From Paenibacillus alvei DSM 29 (lineage in GTDB: Bacteria; Bacillota; Bacilli; Paenibacillales; Paenibacillaceae): a DNA stretch of 64,000 nucleotides. A program made the position numbers and the translations under genes. Below, one piece after another: positions 28,169 to 38,415 of the stretch. Where the stretch lies: contig NZ_AMBZ01000003.1 of NCBI RefSeq assembly GCF_000293805.1, positions 496,001-560,000 of the forward strand, in the 5' to 3' direction. How positions within the stretch are numbered: the stretch's first letter is position 1; the number at the start of each line of letters is the position of its first letter. The notes under the pieces are model-generated. The model saw only the letters and a program-made list of their open reading frames with translations, did no database searches and had not been told where the DNA came from.

Positions 28169-29564
28169 AACCTTGTATGTTCAAGTTGTGCTTACCTTCA
28201 TGGTGGCGCTTATCATTGGAATAATAGCCGCATTTTCTGTGTCTGGACTGTTGTTTCAGAAGGAGATGGAGGAGGTATCTTATCGTGAGCTGACGAAGCT
28301 TGGCGAGGATTTGGCGAGATTGCGATCAACCATGTCTGCCGAGCAATTCGAGAATTATGTGATGTCGCTTCAATCGCTCGATACATATCAGGTTCATATT
28401 ATGAACAGCCAAGGAAAGACTGTTTTTCATCGTATCCCCAAGCATCGAAAGGTTTATTCGATCAAGGAGGAACAGCTCGCAAAGGTGCTCGCTGGAGAAA
28501 GAGTTCGTGATATTTCAAACACTGTTGAGCAAGAGCCGGTTATCGGAATTCCGATTCAGGTCGATAACGAGCGAGAGGCATTATTTATGCAAATGTCAAT
28601 TGGCGGTATGGATATCATCGGTCGGTTTATACTTATGGTTCTGGTTGTGGTGCTGGTGGTGGGAAGCATCTGTTTTGTTATTGCAGCGCAATATGTCGTT
28701 CTTCCGGTTAAGCGGATGACAGCCGCAACAAGGAGAATGGCCAAGGGAGATTTTACGACAGAACTTCGCATCAAGCGTAAGGATGAAATTGGCGAGCTGG
28801 CGGATAGCTTTAATAATATGGCGAAAGAGTTGAATCAGCTCGAACAGATGCGGCAGGATTTCGTATCGAATGTATCGCATGAGATTCAATCTCCGTTAAC
28901 CTCCATTCTAGGCTTCGCTAAAGCGCTGAAAAATAACGTGGTTCCTGAACCAAAGCGAGAGCGGTATTTGCAAATTATTATGACGGAAAGTGAAAGGTTG
29001 TCTCGGGTCAGTGAAAATCTGCTGCAGCTTGCCTCACTTGAGTCGGATCACCACCCAGTAAATATGAGGGCTTACTCGCTGGATGAACAGCTGCGTAGGA
29101 TTGTAGTAGCATGTGAGCCACAATGGAAGGCAAAGTCGCTGCAGATGGAATTGCATCTGGAGCCAGTCACAATTGTTGCGGATGAAGATCTGCTAAGTCT
29201 CGTGTGGATGAATGTCATAGGCAATAGTATGAAGTTTACTCCTGAACATGGATCGATTACCGTTACCTTGTCCGTATCGGCAGATGGTGCAATTGAAGTA
29301 AGTATCCAGGATACAGGAATCGGTATCCCTGAGCAGGATATGAGCAGAGTATTCGAACGTTTCTATAAGTCGGATCGTTCTCGTCGAAGAGACGGCAACG
29401 GCAGTGGCTTGGGACTGGCCATCGTATATAAGATTGTTTCCCTTCATCATGGTACAGTCGAGCTGGTGAGCAGTATTGGTCAAGGAACGAAGGTAAAGAT
29501 AGCATTACAAATTGGACCAGAGATGGTCTCTGGAAAAAGCAGACATGAACTCTCTTATATATAG
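28161..29564 (+). CDS. Sensor histidine kinase
   Basis: 467 residues. Transmembrane helix 1 is at about 8-33, an extracellular sensor region at 34-150, helix 2 at about 152-178, and HAMP at about 180-230. The phosphorylated histidine is near residue 240 in FVSNVSHEIQSPLTSI, with QSPL in place of the usual RTPL. ATP-binding motifs are NVIGNSMKFTPE, DTGIGIPEQD and GNGSGLGLAIV. It overlaps the response-regulator gene by eight bases. The signal is unknown. Confidence 0.92.
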   Translation: MIKTLYVQVVLTFMVALIIGIIAAFSVSGLLFQKEMEEVSYRELTKLGEDLARLRSTMSAEQFENYVMSLQSLDTYQVHIMNSQGKTVFHRIPKHRKVYSIKEEQLAKVLAGERVRDISNTVEQEPVIGIPIQVDNEREALFMQMSIGGMDIIGRFILMVLVVVLVVGSICFVIAAQYVVLPVKRMTAATRRMAKGDFTTELRIKRKDEIGELADSFNNMAKELNQLEQMRQDFVSNVSHEIQSPLTSILGFAKALKNNVVPEPKRERYLQIIMTESERLSRVSENLLQLASLESDHHPVNMRAYSLDEQLRRIVVACEPQWKAKSLQMELHLEPVTIVADEDLLSLVWMNVIGNSMKFTPEHGSITVTLSVSADGAIEVSIQDTGIGIPEQDMSRVFERFYKSDRSRRRDGNGSGLGLAIVYKIVSLHHGTVELVSSIGQGTKVKIALQIGPEMVSGKSRHELSYI

Positions 29565-29574
29565 AATTGAATCG

Positions 29575-29611
29575 AGCCATAGACACGGAGAACCGTAGAT
29601 ATGGCTTTTTT
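29575..29611 (+). terminator. Terminator after the sensor kinase gene
   Basis: AGCCATA pairs with TATGGCT, with an inner CACGG/CCGT stem, followed by six T. It separates the two-component genes from the efflux operon. Confidence 0.6.
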
Positions 29612-29746
29612 GCATGAAATCCGGTTAAAAATTTTTTGTGCAATATTCTCCCAGTTCATACTCCGTTCATATTTCCTTGTTAGGGTATATTCTAAGCCAG
29701 CGCATGGGAAGATGGTGTCGTAAAGGAGGAGGCAAAGAGAGCCATT

Positions 29747-32700
29747 ATGAATTCATTGATTCGTTTTTCTATGAAAAATGTGGCTGCGGTTTTTATTATG
29801 GTAGCCATGCTGTTCGGGGGAGGATTTTATGCAGCGACAGGACTGAAAATAGACAACATGCCCGACATTTCGTTCCCGGTAGTCATGGTGACTGCCCAAT
29901 ATGCCGGCCCCCCCGCAAGACGTAGTGGAGCAGGTGACGAAGCCGATTGAAAAAGATTTCCGGCTTGGAACGAGTAAAATCAATATCATCGACCTCCAGC
30001 GATCAGACCGCCTCCATTTTTGTAATGTTTGAGGAAGGCGTGAATCCGGAACGGAAAAAGGACGATATCGAAAGCTTAATTCAAGACATTGCATTTCCCT
30101 CTGGTGTAGAGCGCCCACGTGTGTCCACACTTGGAATGGCCTCAATTCCCTCATACTATTTAGCGGTGTATGGAGAGGGAGGAATCTCGCAATCTCAATT
30201 GGAGCAGCATTTTACGAAGACGATTAAGCCTGGATTTCAAGCATTAAGAGGATTGGATCATATGGATATTATCGGTGCCAGAAGTACACAGTTGAATATT
30301 AAACTCGTTCCAGAGCGGCTGCGGGCATATGGATTATCGCCTGTACAGGTGTCGGAAGCAGTGCGCAATATTTTGGCATCAGGGCCTGCTGGGACGGTGG
30401 AACTGGATGGTAATACATTATTGGCTCGCATGAATAATGGGTTATCCAGCATCAAGCAGTTGGAGGATATTTCATTTCAGACACCGCAAGGAGAAAACTT
30501 ACGGCTGGGAGAACTGGGCAGGATTGCCGAAATTGCAGAATCCAAGTTCATGGCCAGGCTGGATGATCAACCAGCTATCGGTATCTTGCTATATAAGGCA
30601 AGCGGCGCTAATGCAGTCGAGTTTTCCTCTGGGGCAGATCATTTAATGGAACAATGGAAATCAGAGCTCGAAGGTGTAACCTTTAAGAAAATATATAACT
30701 ATGCAGACGAAGTGAAGCAATCAATAGGTGGTCTTGTGCGCGAGGGATTAGTTGGGGCTTTGCTTGCATCACTTATGATTTTGATCTTCCTGAGAAATAT
30801 GCGCATGACCCTAATTGTACTTGTCTCCATCCCGCTCTCCGTACTTATTGCACTTCTGCTTATGAAATGGATGGACATCTCCCTAAATATCATGACGCTT
30901 GGTGGCTTGTTTATTGCGATTGGGCGTGTTGTTGACGACAGTATTGTCGTTATCGAGAATATTTATTCCAAGCTGCAACGGGCCGAGGAGCGCAATGAAT
31001 CGGTTATTGCGATTGCGACTAAGGAAGTGGCCAATGCCATTACGTCTTCCACTCTTACAACGGTAGGTGTTTTTGCACCGATTGGCATGCTAAGCGGGCC
31101 GGTAGGACAATTATTCCGCCCATTTGCCATTACTTTGGCATGTGCTTTAATGGCATCACTCCTCGTCGCTTTGACGGTCATTCCGATGCTGGCAAAGCTG
31201 CTTGTATTGAAGCAGGCTAATGTCAAGGGTCACGAGCATGCTAGGCCGTCTCGAATCACGCTTGGCTACCGAAGAATTTTAGAATGGTCGCTCAATCACC
31301 GCATTAAGACATTGTTTATTTCGATTTTGCTATTCATCGTTACAATGGTAGCGCTGGTTCCACAGCTTTCCTTTACCTTCATGCCAGAAGGGAAACCACC
31401 GAGACAGTTCTTCTTTACAATTAAGCTTCCCTATGAGAATTCCCTAAAGGCAACGGACAGTGTGATGAAACAATTAGAGGCGGAGCTGCGTGCCGCTAAG
31501 GACGCTCAGAATCGCCCATTGTTCACGTTCATTGAAACGTTGGTCGGTTATGGTGGAGATCCAAATCCGATGCCGTATATGGCTCAAATATACACAGAAG
31601 TGAATGAAGAGGCTGATGTGGATTTAGTGAAGCGCGAATATAAAGCGAAGCTGGAAAAGTTCATGCCTGCAGGCTCAGAGCTGGATACCCGTACTTTGAC
31701 TGGAGACGCGGGCGCTGCTCCTGATTTCACTTATGTATTGTCTAGTGAAGATGCTGTACAGCTAAGACAGGCCGCAGCAATTATCAAGCAGGAAATGAAG
31801 CAATTTCCGGAGCTGTCCGAAATCAAGGATACGTTAAGTGAAGCGTCATCAGAAGTTGTAATTAACGTCGATCCGCGTAAGGCCAGACAATTCGGCTTGA
31901 CCCCAGCTGTCGTACAGAATACGCTCCAAACGTGGCTGTTCCAGGATAAGATTGGTGAATATCGATATCAGGAAGGGCTGCTGTCTACAGTAGTAGAAAC
32001 GGAAAAGGGGCTGCACAATGATTTGAGCGCAGTAGGTCTTATTCAGTTGAGAACACCGACACAAGATACCGTAACAGTGGCGGACATTGCGGATATTAAA
32101 CGAATACAGTCGCCTGCCTCTATCAAACGCGATGAGCAAAAGCAGGTTATCAATGTTACGGCCAAAATCATCGGTCAGAACAAAGGTGGAATCAGTGCGC
32201 AGGTGGCTGCTGAATTGGATCTTATTCAGCTCCCGGAAGGCGTCGGACGCTCTGTAACAGGTGTTAGCGCGGATATAGGAGACAGCTTTAGCCAATTGTT
32301 CGTGGCCATGGTCGCAGCGGTTTTTGTTGTCTACTTGATCATGGTGCTTACGTTCGGTAACGCGACCGCGCCATTTGCGATTATGTTTTCCTTGCCATTT
32401 GCGGCCATTGGGGGCGTACTTGGACTGTTCGTTACTAATGAGTCGATCAATATTACTTCTCTCATCGGCTTCATGATGCTGATCGGTATCGTGGTGACAA
32501 ACGCGATCGTATTTATTGATAAGGCACAGCAGCTAAGAGAACAAGGATTAGATATCCGTCAATCTCTCATTGAGGCTGGACTGTCACGCCTGCGGCCAAT
32601 TATTATGACGGCAGGAGCCACGATTATGGCACTGCTTCCACTGGCATTTGGTTTCGGACACGGAACCCTTATATCACGTGGTCTAGCCGTTGTCGTAATC

Positions 32701-32853
32701 GGTGGTTTAACGGTGTCTACATTGCTTACTCTTATCGTGGTTCCGATCATTTACGATATGATTGCCCGGCGCCATAAAAACAAAATGCAGCCGCTTGATC
32801 AGATTGGAACTGGCTCGGCGCTGCCAAATGAAGGGAAGGGGACTTCATCATGA
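29747..32853 (+). pseudogene. RND-family efflux transporter, frameshifted
   Basis: An AcrB-like proton-driven exporter of the kind found in Gram-positives (SwrC/YerP type). The N-terminus (FSMKNVAAVFIMVAMLFGGG, then DNMPDISFPVVMVTAQYAG) is in one frame and the remaining 968 residues in another. The transition involves two sites. A C7 run at 29908-29914 needs six C to give YAGPPQDVVEQVTKPIE. An A5 run at 29950-29954 needs seven or four to enter the main frame, SGLERVKSISS. The rest has the usual two sets of membrane helices, GGLFIAIGRVVDDSIVVIEN and VVTNAIVFIDKAQQ. It is followed by its adaptor with a four-base overlap. Confidence 0.87.
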
Positions 32854-34112
32854 ATCAAGCACATGTAAGGAGCATGAAAGTACTGCTTATGTTGATGCTT
32901 GCGGGTACGGTTATGGGAGTGGCCGGTTGCTCTGCTTCGGAGCCGGGGGATGGACTCGAAGCGATAAATGAACAACAGACGAAATCGACAGTAGGAGAGG
33001 TTAAGACGGCCGTAGTGACAAAGCGCACAATGGGGGCTGTACCTGAGATTGTCGCCGATATTGTTCCGTCTGTTACGATAGACATCGTAGCAAAGGGAAG
33101 TGGAGAAGTCGTTGCGGTGCAGAAGAAGCGCGGGGATCAGGTGAAGCATGGAGAAGTGATCGCTCGAACAGATGTGGCGCGTGTGATTTCTCAGAAAAAT
33201 CGTGCTGAGCAAGCGTTGCAAAACGCCAACAAGCTGCTGGAAACTTCTCGTGCCACTAAACGTGTCGACTTGAATGAAACACGCTTATCGATGACAAAAC
33301 TGGAGGAACAGATTGAAGAACAGACAAAGGCACTCAATAAGCTGAAAAACGGATATGATGAGGGCACCGTGGAAAAGGCGGCTGTCGAACAGTCAGAACT
33401 CCAGCTTAAAAATACCAAGTTTGATCTGCAAGTATTGAAAATGAAGCTGGATACAGCAGGAAGACTTACAGGGGATATAAGCGCAGAGGAGCAAATCTCG
33501 GCAGCGGAGTACCAATTGAAAGAGGCGCAATTTGCGATTGCAGATGCTGAGGTTAAGGCACCGACTGATGGCATTTTGACGGAATGGACGGCTGTTGCAG
33601 GGATGAATGTGGCGCCAGGCACGAAGCTGGGCCGGGTAGCGAATGTGCATACAGTACGAGTCCAAGGGAAATTGTCGGAAGATATGCTGCCACTGCTTAA
33701 TGGGAAAAAGAAGTTGACTTTTTACATGTCGGGTAAGCCGGAGAAAAGTTATTCCGGAACCATTTCATATTTATCTTCTGTCATGGATATGGATACACGT
33801 ACGTATGCGATAGAGCTAATGGCAGATAATGCGAAACTCGAATTGAAAGCGGGCATGAAGGTTCAGATCGTGCTGGCAGGAGAAAATGAGCGCAAAGTGC
33901 CAGTGGTTCCGTCAACTTCTGTCGTACGAGAGCAAGGCTCAGCCTTTGTATTCATATACCAAAATGGTAAGGCAATCAAGCGTCCTGTTACGCTTGGCAC
34001 GCTGGAGGATGCAATATATCCGGTAGTTGAAGGATTGCAGGAGGGAGAATCCATTATTATCTCAGGCCAGCACCAGTTGAAGGACAAACAACAGGTGCGG
34101 CTTGTGAAGTAG
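32850..34112 (+). CDS. RND efflux adaptor (membrane fusion) lipoprotein
   Basis: A 420-residue periplasmic-adaptor-type protein (HlyD/MFP). A signal peptide ends in the lipobox VAGC, with the cysteine near residue 27. Next come a half lipoyl motif (GSGEVVAVQKKRGDQVKHGEVI), a coiled-coil hairpin at about 105-220, the second lipoyl half (VKAPTDGILTEW) and a beta-barrel domain. The ATGA overlap with the pump gene indicates coupling. It presumably links the pump to the outside of the cell wall or shapes its exit path. Confidence 0.9.
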   Translation: MNQAHVRSMKVLLMLMLAGTVMGVAGCSASEPGDGLEAINEQQTKSTVGEVKTAVVTKRTMGAVPEIVADIVPSVTIDIVAKGSGEVVAVQKKRGDQVKHGEVIARTDVARVISQKNRAEQALQNANKLLETSRATKRVDLNETRLSMTKLEEQIEEQTKALNKLKNGYDEGTVEKAAVEQSELQLKNTKFDLQVLKMKLDTAGRLTGDISAEEQISAAEYQLKEAQFAIADAEVKAPTDGILTEWTAVAGMNVAPGTKLGRVANVHTVRVQGKLSEDMLPLLNGKKKLTFYMSGKPEKSYSGTISYLSSVMDMDTRTYAIELMADNAKLELKAGMKVQIVLAGENERKVPVVPSTSVVREQGSAFVFIYQNGKAIKRPVTLGTLEDAIYPVVEGLQEGESIIISGQHQLKDKQQVRLVK

Positions 34113-34127
34113 AGGGGTTGACGTGAC

Positions 34128-34664
34128 ATGAAGCAGAAAACAATTCAGGCTATTGCTTTTGCCGCACTGTGCGGAATGATTATCGGTACGCTACCAACTA
34201 GTGCACTCGCCGTTGTGAAGGAAGGAGGCAAGCCTTCTAATACAGTGAATCCGGCTAAATCGCCTTCAAACGCCATTACTACGAAGCCTATTCAGAAGCA
34301 GGTGCCGAAGGCTCAGGATTACTGGAAAAATAGATTTCGAGTAAAGATCGAACTAACTGATGTGATTAACAGTGTAACGGACAAAGGGAAGCAGGTTGCC
34401 ACCACGATGAAGGTCAAAAATGAGTCAGGAAAAAGGCTTCGGATGCCCGATTACGAACTATATGTGCAGATGGACAATAAGAAGGAATATGCCATGATAG
34501 CTAGCGAGAGCAATGTACGGGTGCTGTCTCAGGGCGAGGTGGCAGAGTTGCGCTGGATGAGCAATGTAGTTGCAGATGCAGATGATACAGCCACTCCTGT
34601 CCGCTTTATATGGAAGGAAGTGAATCGTGAGGTATATCCAAAAAAGAAACCATCGTCACGGTAA
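34128..34664 (+). CDS. Secreted protein of unknown function (N-terminal part)
   Basis: 178 residues with a signal peptide (residues 5-28, cleavage likely after ALA near residue 28), a proline/serine/lysine linker (30-65) and a beta-rich domain (70-165, VATTMKVKNESGKRLRMPDY). No recognised family. It may be the front part of the next gene: adding one A to the A6 run at 34640-34645 fuses them through YPKKETIVTVMDIKQPAW. The stop and the next ATG otherwise overlap as TAATG. Confidence 0.7.
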   Translation: MKQKTIQAIAFAALCGMIIGTLPTSALAVVKEGGKPSNTVNPAKSPSNAITTKPIQKQVPKAQDYWKNRFRVKIELTDVINSVTDKGKQVATTMKVKNESGKRLRMPDYELYVQMDNKKEYAMIASESNVRVLSQGEVAELRWMSNVVADADDTATPVRFIWKEVNREVYPKKKPSSR

Positions 34665-35989
34665 TGGATATAAAGCAGCCTGCATGGGAGAATGATTATT
34701 CTCCAATTACTGACCCCTCCATGATTAAGGAGTGGGGGCAGCCTTTCCAACTGCAATCATTGTCGAAATCATCAATGCTTACGTACACACCGATCAGTAT
34801 AATGAAAAGCTCAGGCAAACCAGCGCAAGCAGCAGAACGGTTCAAGGAAAAGCTGGAGACGGTTCACGTCGTTACATTCCGTGTCGTAAATAGGAATAAT
34901 ATACGTGAAAATGTGCCTGATATTAAGCTGACAGCATGGTCGAACAACGATCTGTATCAGAGCAAAAAGCTGGGAAAGGCTCCTGAATCGCTTATGCCGG
35001 GTGAAAGCGCAACGCTCCGATACGCGGTAGAGACAGGGCCGAATACAGTGCTCACAGGCTTGAAGCTTTTAACGTCCGAGTCATTCCTTCCACCTGGCTC
35101 AACTGATCCGACCAAAGCAGCAACCTATCAAGTAGGCCGCCTTTTTATTACCATTCCGAATCAAGGAACGAGTAAAGTCGTACCGACCGATTATAGACTG
35201 AGGGATCAGCTTAGTTTCAGTGACGCTTCGGAATTATTCCCGGTAGGTTTGAATGTATCGATGGAAGAGGAAACGCTCCTTGAGAACAAAGAGGCTGGCT
35301 TCAAAGCTCTGCTTCTTCGTTTCAAATTCGAAAATAAAAGCAGTTCCTCGGTCACAATACCTTCTTATCAATTTGAGGTAGAGGATAAGAATGGCTCTAG
35401 ATTTGGCGGTGAACGCCTAGGTACCAAGGTGGACAAAAAATCGCTGCTTCCTAACGCTGCTGTTGTCGAGTCACATATGTTCGTATTGCCTGATGTCGGG
35501 AAGGAGCCAGAATTTTTGCTGCATGTCATAGACAATCGTGAAGAGAAGGACTATCCTTTCATAGTAGATACATTCCGATTCAAGACGAGCTACGATAATA
35601 CAGGCGACTTGCTGTTTGATATGTATCCATTCCAGTTGAAGATCAACGATTGGGAAGGAAAATGGCTGCGAGGCGGTTCTGAAACGTCTGGGTCGACAGC
35701 ATATGCCTTAAGACTGAAACTGAATATCATTCGGGCGAAGCAGGTAATGACTGATCCGAGCTTATCGAAAATCAAGCTGGAGTTAACTGATCATAGCGGA
35801 CGTATGCTCGGCTCTAAACTGTTCTCACTTGTTGAGGAACCGTTGTTGAGGGAAGGGGAACAGAACATCATTTTTGAGAACATTGATATGATAGGCGTGA
35901 AGTATCCGGTTATGGTCAGCTTCTATGAAATGCTTGATACGCCTTATGGGCCAGTGAAGCGATTCTTGGGTAAAGTCATACGAAGTTGA
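34664..35989 (+). CDS. Protein of unknown function, likely secreted with the preceding gene
   Basis: 441 residues, no signal peptide of its own and no recognised family. It seems made of repeated beta-sandwich-like domains similar in style to the preceding gene: VVTFRVVNRNNIRENVPDIK, LLLRFKFENKSSSSVTIP and a third near residue 350. Because it lacks a signal and its first residues (MDIKQPAWENDY) look internal, it may be the back of one protein of about 620 residues split by a missing A at 34640-34645. It lies in the same operon as the RND pump. Confidence 0.65.
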   Translation: MDIKQPAWENDYSPITDPSMIKEWGQPFQLQSLSKSSMLTYTPISIMKSSGKPAQAAERFKEKLETVHVVTFRVVNRNNIRENVPDIKLTAWSNNDLYQSKKLGKAPESLMPGESATLRYAVETGPNTVLTGLKLLTSESFLPPGSTDPTKAATYQVGRLFITIPNQGTSKVVPTDYRLRDQLSFSDASELFPVGLNVSMEEETLLENKEAGFKALLLRFKFENKSSSSVTIPSYQFEVEDKNGSRFGGERLGTKVDKKSLLPNAAVVESHMFVLPDVGKEPEFLLHVIDNREEKDYPFIVDTFRFKTSYDNTGDLLFDMYPFQLKINDWEGKWLRGGSETSGSTAYALRLKLNIIRAKQVMTDPSLSKIKLELTDHSGRMLGSKLFSLVEEPLLREGEQNIIFENIDMIGVKYPVMVSFYEMLDTPYGPVKRFLGKVIRS

Positions 35990-36013
35990 TCGTTTGAAGC
36001 ATATGAAAATAAT

Positions 36014-36055
36014 AAAGCAGGGTTAGAGAAGCAAGACTGCTCTAACCCTGCTTTG
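36014..36055 (+). terminator. Terminator closing the efflux operon
   Basis: AAAGCAGGGTTAGAG pairs perfectly with CTCTAACCCTGCTTT. Symmetric flanks (A-rich before, T-containing after) would let it also serve the minus-strand gene that ends at 36153. Confidence 0.8.
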
Positions 36056-36152
36056 AATTTCTATAATAAAAGTTGACGGAGCAATAGAGGTTTAGAGGTT
36101 CTCATTTGAGCGCCAACACTTGTCCACGTGAAGAAATACCTAAATAGACCTG

Positions 36153-36449
36153 TTATTCGCCGAATCTTTTTAAGCTTTCGAGGAAATCTCCGACCGACAG
36201 ATCGCTTATTTGATCGAGCAGATTGTCCATCTGTGTTTTTTTGCGAAGAGAGCCGACGAGCAATATTTCAACTGCCTGATCACGGTCTACGAGAACAGAT
36301 TGTACCTTCAAGGAATTCGTTAGTAATGCAGCGATAACTGCAATTTGGTCAATGCTTAAGTTAGGGCAGTTGGCCTTTTTTTACTGTTTTTTAGAGTTAC
36401 CGTTTCCGTTTCCATTTGATTTCTTTTGATTGTTACTCGAAAAGGACAC
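36153..36449 (-). pseudogene. Small hypothetical protein with an in-frame stop
   Basis: On the minus strand a GTG at 36449, preceded by AGAGGGTGAG, opens SFSSNNQKKSNGNGNGNSKKQ and then meets a TAA at 36381-36383. The same frame continues for 75 codons with strong protein character: LSIDQIAVIAALLTNSLKV, SVLVDRDQAVEILLVGSL and a stop at 36153. Compensating errors in the two A runs flanking the TAA (six and seven bases) would also remove the stop. The family is unknown. It lies 23 bases after the small membrane gene, probably in one transcript. Confidence 0.45.
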
Positions 36450-36471
36450 AGCCACTCACCCTCTTGTCAGA

Positions 36472-36597
36472 TTACGGTATTATTGTTTCTGCCGGTTCTT
36501 CTCCAGTTCCTTTCACAATTCCAAACGCAAAGGATACGAACCCTACAATGAGGACAATAAGTAATATAATTCGATGATTATCATCTTCCGCCGCCAT
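36472..36597 (-). CDS. Small membrane protein (41 residues)
   Basis: MAAEDDNHR, one membrane helix (IILLIVLIVGFVSFAFGIV), then a short acidic tail ending ETIIP. AAGGAG stands eight bases before the ATG. The layout (acidic start, single helix) is typical of small sporulation or stress membrane proteins, but I cannot name it. It is upstream of the gene with the in-frame stop. Confidence 0.6.
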   Translation of the reverse strand: MAAEDDNHRIILLIVLIVGFVSFAFGIVKGTGEEPAETIIP

Positions 36598-36810
36598 AAC
36601 ATATTCTCCTTGATCCACGACATGTTATCATGATTATTGTAATCAGGTCGGAGGGGAAAGGTTCCAGCAGTTCGGCCTAATCTGCATTGGAATCGTTTCG
36701 TATGCAGGCTTACAAAAATGTAATGTGGAAATTGGCTCTCAACTCGTTGACTTTTGGTGGTATTATCGTTAAAGTTACGAATGCGACTACAGATATAAAG
36801 AGGGTTTCAA

Positions 36811-38292
36811 ATGAACGCATATCTATTTCCCATTAAGTTTGCTTTTATTACATTCCCGATAGCGGCACTATTTCTGACACTGCCGTTTCTTATTGTGCAA
36901 TATCGAAAATATGGATATGTGAATAAGGTTCGCGCCATGGTGCTTTACTCCATGCTTCTTTATTTCATATCTGCTTATTATTTGGTCATATTGCCACTGC
37001 CACAAAATGTGCATAATTGCTTGGATCGAGCCGGTGCTGTATTTGAACAGCTGCGCCCATTCCAATTCGTCCGAGACATTGTGAAGGAATCCCGTGTTGA
37101 ATGGTCGCATCCAACGACCTATGTACTGCTTCTTAAAGAAAGAGCATTTATCCAAGCAGCTTTCAATGTAGTACTAACACTTCCGCTTGGCGTATATATG
37201 CGCTACTATTACCGGCGCTCGTTTTTGCAAACGACCGCAATTGCATGTTTCGTCTCCTTATTCTTCGAGGTTACACAGCGAACAGGCTTGTACGGCATCT
37301 ACGATTGTCCGTATCGGTTATTCGATGTGGACGACTTGATTTTGAACACCTTAGGCGGAATTGTCGGATTCTTGCTTGCGCCAGTATTTACATACTTCCT
37401 GCCGCGCTCGCATCAGCTTGATGATCATATCGATCTGACCAAAAAGCCTGTTGGATTCATTCGCAGAGGCATTGCTGCATGGCTAGATTTGACGCTGCTA
37501 TCCATCATTATGGGATGTATGTACATTGTATACCGGTCACTTGTCTACGGAGACAAACAAAGTATTAACTTCCAGTTGAGTGAGTTCAATATGCTTTATC
37601 TTGCGGCAGGTATTCTTGTGTATTTCGTCATCATTCCATTGTTTACCGATGGAAAAACATTTGGCAAATGGGTGACACGCATCCATCTTGTTCAAGATGA
37701 TATAGACAATTCGACCCGAACCCTTACATTTATGGGGTTGATGAAGCGTTACGGATTACTTTATTTCGGTGTAGGCGGCATCAATTACGTATTTGGTTAT
37801 GTTATGCGATTTAATGAAGCAATGGATCCGATGGATCCAATTGTAACGGTGCTTGTCTTTATCGCGTGGGTGGGCTTTAATGGATTACTATTCCTGCATT
37901 TGCTTCTTCATATGTTCAAGAAGGATAAACGTTTGTTCTATGAGAAAATAAGCCGGACCCGGAATGTGATTACAATTCCTGAACGGATGCAAAAAGATCG
38001 AGTTGGAGGATCTGCATCATCTAATGCTCCTTCGTCGGTCGAATCGACGTTAGCAGAAGATGGAGTTGTACTTGAGCAAGGACATGAGAGAAAGCACAAG
38101 TTAGAGTCCATGGATACAGATTTGCTTACAGCGACGGACGCATCAGAGCGATTTGGATCCTCGGAAAAGGAAGAGAACACACCCCAACGGCAAGAGCCTC
38201 CATCACAGCCAGCACCTGCACTTGATGCACGTGAACTGGTTGACCAGGAACTTGCTCGTTTGAAGGAAAAGCTGGCTAAGAAAGAAGAATAA
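36811..38292 (+). CDS. VanZ-RDD fusion membrane protein
   Basis: 493 residues. The N-terminal VanZ-like domain (residues 1-200) has five helices, with YYLVILPLPQN near 57, GVYMRYYYRRSFLQT near 125, FFEVTQRTGLYG near 148 and FDVDDLILNTLGG near 168. An RDD domain (about 215-380) starts with GFIRRGIAAWLDLTLLS and contains GKTFGKWVTRIHLV. A long polar tail (395-493), rich in E, S and K, is predicted to be cytoplasmic. The function is unknown; VanZ relatives affect glycopeptide resistance or cell-wall stress. Confidence 0.85.
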   Translation: MNAYLFPIKFAFITFPIAALFLTLPFLIVQYRKYGYVNKVRAMVLYSMLLYFISAYYLVILPLPQNVHNCLDRAGAVFEQLRPFQFVRDIVKESRVEWSHPTTYVLLLKERAFIQAAFNVVLTLPLGVYMRYYYRRSFLQTTAIACFVSLFFEVTQRTGLYGIYDCPYRLFDVDDLILNTLGGIVGFLLAPVFTYFLPRSHQLDDHIDLTKKPVGFIRRGIAAWLDLTLLSIIMGCMYIVYRSLVYGDKQSINFQLSEFNMLYLAAGILVYFVIIPLFTDGKTFGKWVTRIHLVQDDIDNSTRTLTFMGLMKRYGLLYFGVGGINYVFGYVMRFNEAMDPMDPIVTVLVFIAWVGFNGLLFLHLLLHMFKKDKRLFYEKISRTRNVITIPERMQKDRVGGSASSNAPSSVESTLAEDGVVLEQGHERKHKLESMDTDLLTATDASERFGSSEKEENTPQRQEPPSQPAPALDARELVDQELARLKEKLAKKEE

Positions 38293-38304
38293 ATACCAAT
38301 AAAA

Positions 38305-38348
38305 AGGGCCTCTATCGTCACAAAACAGTGATAATAGAGGCCCTATTT
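38305..38348 (+). terminator. Terminator after the VanZ-RDD gene
   Basis: AGGGCCTCTAT (38305-38315) pairs with ATAGAGGCCCT (38334-38344), followed by ATTTC. It can also serve the converging DUF2627 gene. Confidence 0.75.
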
Positions 38349-38415
38349 CATGCAAATGTAGTTAATTTTATTCTGAATTCATCGTGTAAACGAATACAAT
38401 GTGTTACCGACCGAA

